Of a DNA stretch of 64,000 bases, positions 56,701 to 64,000 are shown one piece after another. The stretch spans positions 52,273,162-52,337,161 of the forward strand of contig OX442314.1 in NCBI GenBank assembly GCA_949358305.1, given 5' to 3'. The position numbers and the translations under genes are program-made. This DNA comes from Strigamia acuminata (lineage: Eukaryota; Arthropoda; Chilopoda; Geophilomorpha; Linotaeniidae). The notes beneath the pieces are model-generated. The model did no database searches. It was not told the origin of the DNA and saw nothing but the letters and a program-made list of their open reading frames with translations. Position 1 is the first letter of the stretch. Each line of letters begins with the position of its first letter.

Positions 56701-57810
56701 CCCGAGTTGTACGCCGTCGCTAGACCTTCAGCAGAGAAAATCGTTGAATGTATCTACGACGTGGCGTTACGTTACGGATTTCCACGTAAAATTATATCCG
56801 ATAACGGACCCCAATTTATCTCGAAAATTTGGGGTAAGTTTTGTGAGAAATTCGGGATTGTGGCGTCACATACTTCGACCTACAATCCCAGAACAAATCC
56901 CGTTGAGCGACTCAACAGGGACATTAAATATGCACTAAGCATATTCACTGACATCCACAATAGGTGGGATGAATACTTGAGGGAGATCGCGTTCAGCATA
57001 CGAACAACAGTCTCGAGGACGAGAGATTTTTCTCCGGCCTACCTCAACTTCGCCCGAGAGCTACGAGTGCCTTGGGACCCACGAGTGGCAGAGTCGGTAA
57101 ATGTGGTGGACCCAGAGAAACCACATGAGTATGTATATAAATTGGAGCAAACAATTTCGAGCACATACAAACATATGATGGCGCACATTTTTAACATGCG
57201 CGACCGCATTTTACAAGATAAAAGCGGTGGAAAATTTGTGAATTTCGAGAACAATGATTTAGTGTGGAAGGACACACACATCCTCTCAAATGCAGCGAGA
57301 GGAATCACCGCCAGCTTGGCCGACAAGAGAGATGGTCCGTATGTGATCATCGGCAAGCATGGCGGTAACGCGTATAAATTACGCAAGCTCGAGGACAACA
57401 CCGAGCATAAGTCGATACAAGTACGAGAGTTAACTCCGTACATTCCGGAATTCCCGCAAGAAATGTGGGCCAAAGGCCAAGTCAAGTCTAAAACTGACGG
57501 CCAAATCGTCGATATGTTCGCTGGCGAGTCGGAAAAAGCACCGCCAAGTGACAACGAGGAGTATTTCGACGCCCCTTCACCTCCGGTAAACGAGATAGTT
57601 GAATCCGTTCCGGATCCAATTTTGGTCGGGGGGGAAACAGGAGAAACTCCTGAAACAAACACAAAAAACACGGATAAAAAAGAAAACAATAATGAGGAGG
57701 TACAGACACAAAAAACAACAAAAAATATCGTACCTGCCTCGATCCGTAACCTGCGACCAAAAAGAGATAATCCGTTCATAAAAGGCGGAAAGGTCGTAGG
57801 AAAGAAGTAA
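53740..57810 (+). CDS. pol: Pol polyprotein (protease, RT, RNase H, integrase)
   Basis: 1356 aa from the first ATG of the frame, which is also open upstream to the slippery sites, so the product is probably a Gag-Pol fusion. Aspartic protease: LLDSGADRSF, Asp99. Reverse transcriptase: CIDYRPLNAVT, TTMDLSKGYWQ and the catalytic YLDD at 444-447. RNase H: HTDAS near 591-595 and HTDHQAL. Integrase: zinc-binding HHCC (HASHAG...CQRCQAC region), catalytic Asp962 (SVDVMGP), Asp1021 (SDNGPQF) and Glu1056 (NPVERL), then a GPY/F-like module (DGPYVIIGKHGGNAYKL). The C-terminal tail of about 120 residues is acidic, then basic. All catalytic residues are present and there are no stops. It makes and inserts the DNA copy. 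Confidence 0.96.
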   Translation: MKKKGFNKGFDKPPPVKEMGSDIANAQIQDRANNALQVITANAEAEAEEPNLLLEELPQVVEDTEEFRVFMCNVAVEYTNRLCMLPMTIEREKIMGLLDSGADRSFVSEDIVASLGLTDKIKGVNKNIRLKTANGMARPKGVILLTMEWLGGVEQHPFLVLPTCDRIFLLGLDLMASMEIQPNPITKSWNYIRNDKERPAIVVPPALVKEAADKTQWEKGLKKFVQDYDFKAFVTELQRDNVVETLVADAALELNEAAALRRVLLKYEGILSKKPGRTNRAIHEIKLTDNKPIRVAYKGMNPQKREIVQKMCQEMLDSGIVSEAQGEYATRVVLVMRPGSDPRLCIDYRPLNAVTEIDPIQMPSIESILRELSPFSWVTTMDLSKGYWQVEMRPEDKLKTAFYSPIGRLMFNVMPFGLVNAPSTFQRLIESVLGDILHQFVWAYLDDIVIASKTFEEHIEHIDQVLTRLAKAGLHVHPGKSKFCRKELAFLGYRIGVNGLAIGPEKIDAINRFPPPEDVKGVQRFMGMINFFGRLLPGLAEVAAPVTDLLKNENEFVWSNECNIAFNAIKRMLTEVGVMPLPDLNRPFILHTDASRVGLGAALLQTHVRDGVEQDLPCMFISRKLQGAEKNYNATELECLAVVWAIRKFRDYLEYTKFVVHTDHQALQWLMKLKEPAGRLARWQLELMACDLTIQYKPGKYNVVADALSRAPVSDPIDADDDGEDDSRIIYCPTSCHRWDLRKMNEIPTASPADVKFCGFWTRLYQPAADNYPNARKEFKLERRINDPLLSAFHAHVGEQMQSSPPTREEIIVQQKLDKKCQDRARFVLTGKYPPNLTRRQKRRYAHESIDYLLDDGLLVKHHPNHQDDLSESDTAVKVVIPASLIGRVLWLLHGHPLASHAGVSRTLYRATQLFHWTGMKKDIALFVHQCQRCQACKPRSKSPFETIFLGPYAPFDCLSVDVMGPKPVTGNKNAYIIVIMDVATRWPELYAVARPSAEKIVECIYDVALRYGFPRKIISDNGPQFISKIWGKFCEKFGIVASHTSTYNPRTNPVERLNRDIKYALSIFTDIHNRWDEYLREIAFSIRTTVSRTRDFSPAYLNFARELRVPWDPRVAESVNVVDPEKPHEYVYKLEQTISSTYKHMMAHIFNMRDRILQDKSGGKFVNFENNDLVWKDTHILSNAARGITASLADKRDGPYVIIGKHGGNAYKLRKLEDNTEHKSIQVRELTPYIPEFPQEMWAKGQVKSKTDGQIVDMFAGESEKAPPSDNEEYFDAPSPPVNEIVESVPDPILVGGETGETPETNTKNTDKKENNNEEVQTQKTTKNIVPASIRNLRPKRDNPFIKGGKVVGKK

Positions 57811-58286
57811 AATAAATTACGAGTCGATGGCGGCACTAAAAATAAATGTAATCGACCGATAGTGCAAGCCATCACGTCGCAGAAAATTTCGCTAAGTCCA
57901 ACAAAGCGGATATCGGTCGAATTCGCGTCACGAGATGGCGTGGAAACGCGGGACCCGTAGCAAAATTATCGGCACGGGTCGGATACCGCGTGCAAAAGAC
58001 CCCGTAGCAGCAATCGCGCACGGGAGTGAGAACAAAGGAGACCCGTAGCGTAACATGCGCACGGGTAGGTGCGCACTAGTCTCAAACACCCGGGTTCTGG
58101 AGTATATTACCCAGAATCCATCGCGATTACCTCGTGTTCACACAGACTTCCGCTTTTCACAGCTGATCGCTGCATTCGTGCGTGATCCTCGTTTTTAACG
58201 TTTTACCGAGTTTTTCACCGAGTTTTTGAGATAGTTTTATCATCCTTTTTAAATCGTGATTGAGATTTTTGTGCGCGCTCCTCGCC
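57811..58286 (+). promoter_or_regulatory. Pol-ORF3 intergenic region with three hairpin modules
   Basis: Three related modules open with (A)CCCGTAGC and close with GCACGGG(T): 57953-57979, 58000-58024 and 58041-58066. Each can form a 5-6-bp stem (ACCCGT/ACGGGT). Downstream are a TATTAC-containing AT patch (58112), an acceptor-like CTTCCGCTTTTCACAG ending at 58162, and the strong start context CGCCATGG at 58284-58291. These could be RNA export, packaging or splicing signals, or an internal promoter for ORF3. Confidence 0.45.
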
Positions 58287-61200
58287 ATGGACGAGGAAGA
58301 GAACGACGTGCTGGCCATCGAGCACGAGGACGAGGAAAACTGGGACCGCGATGTAAACCAAGTCCATCCCGATCAGGTAGAAGTCGGCATCGGCACATGA
58401 GAACTAGTTCCGTGCTGCTGAAGAAGAAATTTTGTTGACTAATACCTGACATGAGTGCTTTGCACTCACAATAGCGTATAATTAATTATTAACCGCGATC
58501 GCTCACACGATCGTATTTTTTTTCTTGTTAATTTGTTTTCGGGGTGCGAGCGCAGACTTCAAGTCGCCTCGCGTCTCGAAAATTCCTCATGACTTGAGTC
58601 ACGAGCGAGACAATGGGCTCGAGCCATAAATAATTTTATGACAAGGGGAGAATATTCTGTAAAAGAATATTTTTCTCCACAAGTAATTTGACGCATCAAA
58701 TTGATGCAACTTCACATTCGTACGATGAATTTTTCGATGTGTTAGATAAATTTAATTTGACTTTAACTTTTTTTAAAAATTAGACAAAGTCCGACTTCGG
58801 AATAATTCTTTATTAGATTTATTTATTTAATAAAATTTCGACAAGCACATTTATTGTGCAACTTTAGTAATAATTTACACCCGACGAATTCTTTTTACGA
58901 ATGACTGATAATTATTAATTTAATTATTGGTAATGTTCTAATTAACGTTAGAATTAATTTAAAGTAAAAATCTGATGATAAAAATCCGGATTAAAGGCTC
59001 GATTCCGTCTCGCTGTGCGTTTTGGACATGAGACAGATTTTTCACGTGATGACTTCTCTTTTTCTATCCGACGAGGGACAATTCGTCCTACGTTTGCACC
59101 GATAGACAGGAATCGGTCTCGACGGACGGCTGCACGTATCGGCAACGTCCCTCGAAACCAACCATTTATCTACGTATTTAAATATTAACTTTTTATTAAT
59201 TGTTTATTTCTCCATCCTTCCAGATGGCACTACGTAAAACATGGGGACCATTAGACCCCGCTTGCATCGCTCGTGGCGGGATATTTCGAGGCGCGCTGCC
59301 CGAATTTTACCGACGATGTTTCGGCGAGGACGCCGACCCTTGGCGCCTGCGAATACTACATTCCCGATGCATCGCCCGACGTTGGGTACGAGACTGCACG
59401 CTCCTGGATACGTTCCCGGAGGGAATGCGCGAAGGCATCGCCACAGAGTTAGCTCGTGACGATGACCCGAAATCGCCGATTTTCCACCCCGGATTGTCAA
59501 GTCAGTACACTGGCAACCCGGCGGAGGAACACGTGCTGCATGCGTGGCGAGCAGCCGAGACAGAAGAGGCCCGTGAGGCCATCTACCAGCATTATAGACA
59601 ACAGCTGGTGGATACCGCTACGGCAGTGGCCGAGCGCATCCTCCAAAACGAGGGGATGACCGCGGATGATATTCATCTGTGGTTTGAGAGGCTGCGATTG
59701 GGAGAGAGTACGCCCCAGTGGAGACCTCGGATGGGAATTTTGACGTCCCAAGCCGAGATGTGGCAGCTCCACTACCTGGGGATTTTGGGGCCCAAGAGCA
59801 GCTACCCGCGGAAGCGCAAGCGCTCCAAAGGCGCCGGGGACAGCCAGTCGCGTTCCCCAGCGACAACCAAGAAGCAGCGTGTCGCTCAAAACACGACTGA
59901 AGGCAACGAAGCTGGGCCATCCACTAGTACGGTGCGTGACCCTTCGCAGTATTCCCGACCGCGAATTTTCATAAACCGTCAGATTAAAGACGGTAAGGAG
60001 TGCAAGGAGGTTTGGATGTCTGGTGACGAAGAGCGAGTCTCTCGTCCCAGCACTTCTAGACGTCCGCTGACTCATCGCGAGCAGCGGAAAAAAGATCGCA
60101 AGGAGCGATACTTCGCGAGGTGCGAAGCTCGGGGCCGTCCCATCCCCGAACCCGCCTACATCTCCAAGAGAGCGGGTCGACGAAGTGGTAGCCAGTCAGG
60201 TGAGCGACACGTCCCAGCGGCAGATACGCGGGACCTTCGCGAGATTCTGACTCAGATGAAGCGGACGAAACTGACACGTTTCGATCCCGCGATGAAACAC
60301 GCCAGGAAGATGGGTGTTGTCACCGACGGGAAGGTGACCCCACACGAGGTGGCAAGGTGGCTCGCAGACTACATTAATTCGCGACCACGACCCGATGGCA
60401 TGCCAACCGCCATCGTGCAGCCTTCAGGCTCCGGACAACATCTCCCGGCGCTCCAAGTCGCAATGACTGGAGTGCAGACGACGGAGACGCCACCACCGCC
60501 GACGCAGCCAACACCACCGCTGCCGACGCCGACGCTGCCGACCAAGACGCAGCCGCCTCCGAACCTGCCGCCGCCGTCGTTGTTGAATTCGAGCGATCCG
60601 CCGGATTTACCCACCGACCGCTCAGTCCCTCTCCCCGTTGGACAGAGCATTGCGCAGGAATGTCGAGCCAATTTGACCGGCATTTACAGGCCGAGCCAAC
60701 CCCGATCCGGTTCCTCGGCCCTGTTTTTCGAGAGGCGAGACGAAGAAGCGCGACTCGCGAGAGAAGCCGCCAATCCGACTATCTCCGAGCTCTCAGCGTT
60801 TCGCTTCGTGATGGAAGACCCAAGAGTCTCCGCGCCCGCCTTGCGAGGTGTGGATCAGGCCCAGCGATATTTCATCGAATGGGCAACGGCGATGATGAGT
60901 AAGCTCTCGTGTGCCTTCACTGCGGATTCGGAGCGATCGAATCCAGTGAATCGTCGCAGCCTACAGCTATCATTGACCAAGGTCATGATGCAGCTGCTAA
61001 CCCCAGCACTCTTCGGAGAAGGGCGTCAGGCGATGGCCGCATGGTCTGTCGTGGACAGAGAGGGTGTACAGGTTCCCCGTGCACTCCTCGCAGAGTGGAG
61101 CTCCATTCTGCCCGACCCTGTGTTGACTCGGTACGAGCTAACCAGGGATGTGGTAAACCCCGAATTTGAGGGGTACAAGTTGCGAAGCACGGCGTTTCGT

Positions 61201-61989
61201 TATACCTCCGCCACCTGGACAGCGGCGCCTACCCAACAACTGCGCGCCTTGACCATCCAGACGGAAGAATCGGCAGAGGATGTAGAAATGGTGATCTCGC
61301 CGACGAGCGGAGTTCCGATTCCGCCACCGATGCCTGCGGAGATATCCCCGCAAGGACCCGCCCTGTTCGAAGTGGCGGGTAAACCAAAGCGCTTGCTGTG
61401 CCGAACGCCACCCGTCAGGTCCGTCGAGCAAACGAAGCCGACACCGCCCGGGACCTCACCGGCCCGAGCGGCGACAACGACGCAAGCCGCTATTCCCGCG
61501 GCCACCCAGAAGCCGAAGCCGGCACCGCCTCCGCCAGACTATTACGGGCGAATCATCGAAGAGTTTCCCCATCTCTCGATGACGACGGCGACCAGGAGGT
61601 TTATCCTCGCGCAGCGGGACAAAGGCAAATCAGTCTTCATCTGGCTTCACAACCAGATCCGGAAGACTAGAGACCTCATCTTCCACCAGAGGTTGCTGAG
61701 AGCCCACCGTGTGCCAGTGACGCCAGCGGAAGCCAATGCCATCCGGCATACGAACACCGGCTTCTCCGCCTACATCCCGAGCGTTTGGTTACACGAGAGG
61801 ACGCGTGCCCCGCATGAGCCAGTTGACGGCCATGCATTATGCTTCATTACGGAGCATGAGGACCCCCGAGATCGGTCCTCGGCGTTAGTAGGCGATCTAC
61901 CCGCGCCACCCGGCACTCAACCGCCTGTCCCTGGAGTGAGTTACGCCCAGGTGACGGACTCAGTGTCGGGTCCCCCAGGAAAGAAGTGA
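58287..61989 (+). CDS. ORF3 of the Gypsy element, spliced, unrecognised protein
   Basis: The main exon (59224-61989) encodes 921 aa from ATG 59224. The bases right before this ATG are a textbook acceptor (TTTATTTCTCCATCCTTCCAG). Upstream, ATG 58287 opens exactly 30 codons of very acidic sequence (MDEEENDVLAIEHEDEEN...) ending at CAG|GTAGAAGT (58376/58377). Joining 58376 to 59224 keeps the frame and gives 951 aa. The main exon has an Arg/Trp-rich N-terminal helical region, a nuclear-localisation-like PRKRKRSK at about 195-202, a Pro/Thr-rich linker (about 420-460), a second predicted globular part (about 530-700) and a C-terminal region with RRFILAQRDKGKSVFIWLHN. No signal peptide, transmembrane segment, furin site or fusion peptide is visible, so it is not an envelope. 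It is clearly GC-richer than gag and pol. I do not recognise the family. Confidence 0.8.
58377..59223 (+). other. Putative intron of ORF3
   Basis: 847 bp, GTAGAAGT at the 5' end and a long pyrimidine-rich stretch ending TTCCAG at the 3' end. AT-rich compared with the flanking exons and full of stops in all frames. Confidence 0.6.
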
Positions 61990-62015
61990 TCGCTCAGCCC
62001 CACGGTCTGAGCTCG

Positions 62016-62025
62016 GAGGGGGAAG
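62016..62025 (+). promoter_or_regulatory. Polypurine tract
   Basis: GAGGGGGAAG directly precedes the 3' LTR. It is the primer for plus-strand DNA synthesis in LTR elements. Confidence 0.85.
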
Positions 62026-63044
62026 TGTTGTGACCCGACTGGACCGGGGTCAACGAAGAGTTTCTCTCGTGACCTCGTTTCGGGTGTAAGGGGAGCCGCA
62101 AGCGCGTCTCCCTTCCCTCAGTGCATTGACATCTAGTCAATGGACAGGCGTCTGCCCTGAGGGAGTGGGGATGGCTCGTCCACCCCACCATTGGGTGATT
62201 CCGGTCACCTGTCAACCCCGCTTTGTGCAAAGGAATGTGCCTTGCACTGAGCGGGCAGAACCAACACAACCATCAAACGAGAAACACACGTAAACCCGTC
62301 GTCCTACAAGATCAGGCCCAAGTAAATATACTGGGATTGACCAAGGACAAAGGACAATTTACCGTGAGTACGTTTGGTCAGTGTCAAACTCCGCAGAGTA
62401 ACCTGCGAGATAAGATTACCACACTATTTTAGCACACCAGCTAGAAATAGTAAAAACCACTCCAGTTTAGCGAGTTGTGCAGACAAACGGTCGCACAAGC
62501 CTAAACTGCAGTAAAACCACGACGAGCGTTCCCGCCGCTGTGTGACCGCCGGGAGCCAGAAGAGTCCGCCGCTGTGTGATCGCCGGACACCACACAAAAA
62601 CCTAGACAACAGCCCGAAGTAAGCCTTTTAACTAAGCATTCACTCGCGCCCGACCAGCGTGAGCCCGAAGGACCAGCCAGAGACGAGCCGAGGACGCCAT
62701 ATTGCCACGCCGGCCCAAGACGACACCACGTTGCCACAACGAGGACGCCATCTTGGACACGACCGAGACAACAGACGACCTCGCCGATTCCAGCCAGCTT
62801 TCATCATACCTTTACCTTTCCATTTCCCTTCACCCATTCCGATTTACCTTTTACCTACCTTTTATATATATATATATATAAGATATATCTGTACATTGTC
62901 CCACAGAATAAATCTATATTATATTTTACCTTTTATATCTGTGTAATCATTTCTTTGGGTAAACCGCTTGAGCAAAGCGGTAGTGAGTTAGTCGAATTAA
63001 GTAATCAACCCACGAGTTAGCGACGGTTAGAGTGGAGCGCGACA
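62026..63044 (+). repeat. 3' LTR of the Gypsy element
   Basis: 1019 bp, matching 49542-50560 apart from one base noted near the end. Followed by the second CAGT target copy at 63045-63048. Confidence 0.93.
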
Positions 63045-63303
63045 CAGTTGGAAACGCATTTCACAATTTCCAGGACTTTGTACCTTGTGTCGTGTTTGAA
63101 AAAATAGTTTTTTGATAGCCAGAACTATCTCTTTAATCCCCTGATACAACACGTGTTTCCAAAGTCACCAAAAATGGAAATGATTCAACGGGATTGGATT
63201 TCGGAAATGATTGAATTTTGATTAAAATAGTAGATAGTCTATCTAGTTTTTCCTCTGATTTATGCTGTTTTGCATTTCAGTCGACATTATTCCATCCGAC
63301 AAG

Positions 63304-64000
<697 letters not shown>

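Larger units (their letters stand above)
49538..63048 (+). mobile_element. Intact 13.5-kb Gypsy-type LTR retrotransposon with a third ORF
   Basis: LTRs of 1019 bp (49542-50560 and 62026-63044) flank gag, pol and an additional ORF3. CAGT is duplicated at 49538-49541 and 63045-63048. Primer-binding site at 50563, polypurine tract GAGGGGGAAG at 62016-62025. All three genes are open with no lesion, and the LTRs differ at one base that I found (T/G in GTTAGAGT-K-GAGCGCG), so this is a very recent and probably active insertion. Gene order protease-RT-RNase H-integrase places it in Gypsy/Ty3. It landed about 200 bp downstream of the Cdk9-like pseudogene. Confidence 0.95.

Noticed and set aside
57039-57875. 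278-codon minus-strand ORF over the end of pol
   Set aside because: Antisense shadow of the integrase C-terminus, with no start context or domain.
59224-61989. Envelope glycoprotein call for ORF3
   Set aside because: The position fits, but no signal peptide, membrane anchor, cleavage site or glycoprotein-like cysteine pattern is visible; the protein looks soluble and partly nuclear.

Overview
This is a eukaryotic nuclear window of animal, almost certainly insect, origin. Supporting points are intron-containing host genes with 50-100 bp GT-AG introns, an insect-like set of host genes (LRR receptor, Sox HMG-box factor, PABPN1, SLC9B/NHA antiporter, cathepsin L) and an arthropod-type mobilome (Gypsy, BEL/Pao, LINE, hAT, piggyBac, TA-flanked MITEs). 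The very short introns and the cathepsin L suggest a beetle, but that is inference only. No rRNA gene, functional tRNA gene or CRISPR array was seen.

Layout. 1-13300 is a repeat graveyard: a tRNA-like SINE fragment, a TA-flanked MITE, a 772-bp near-perfect palindromic element, a young gag-only LTR element with a 5-bp target duplication, LINE and BEL/Pao remnants, and a gag gene split by a solo LTR. 14032-18853 holds two intronless genes on the minus strand: an LRR transmembrane receptor and a small Sox protein, separated by a 20-bp minisatellite. A 1.44-kb foldback element with an 8-bp duplication and dozens of CAGCTG E-boxes sits 143 bp upstream of the Sox ATG. 21575-23866 is a decayed BEL/Pao pol. 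24346-24787 is a small secreted-peptide gene. 25769-31400 is a mosaic of duplicated segments carrying copies of a multi-exon CxxC-rich coding unit. 32637-33251 is an intronless PABPN1 gene and 33513-34215 a hAT remnant. 34620-41091 (minus) is a complete 11-exon SLC9B/NHA Na+/H+ antiporter whose coding exons sum to 661 codons plus stop; three of its introns are packed with tandem repeats, including about 2 kb of a 20-bp satellite. 43068-48616 has piggyBac, MITE-like and LINE remnants, a second solo LTR and a membrane-protein exon whose stop codon was hit by that LTR. A Cdk9-like pseudogene follows.

49542-63044 is an intact, very young Gypsy-type LTR retrotransposon of 13.5 kb: 1019-bp LTRs with one difference seen, a 4-bp duplication, a 1027-aa gag, a pol in the -1 frame behind two tandem A_AAA_AAC heptamers, and a third gene. 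This ORF3 (921 aa, or 951 aa with an in-frame upstream exon) is preceded by a canonical intron whose acceptor abuts its ATG. It has no envelope features and I do not recognise it; it is the best candidate here for an undescribed system. The window ends inside a cathepsin L gene (exons 1-3 and part of 4).
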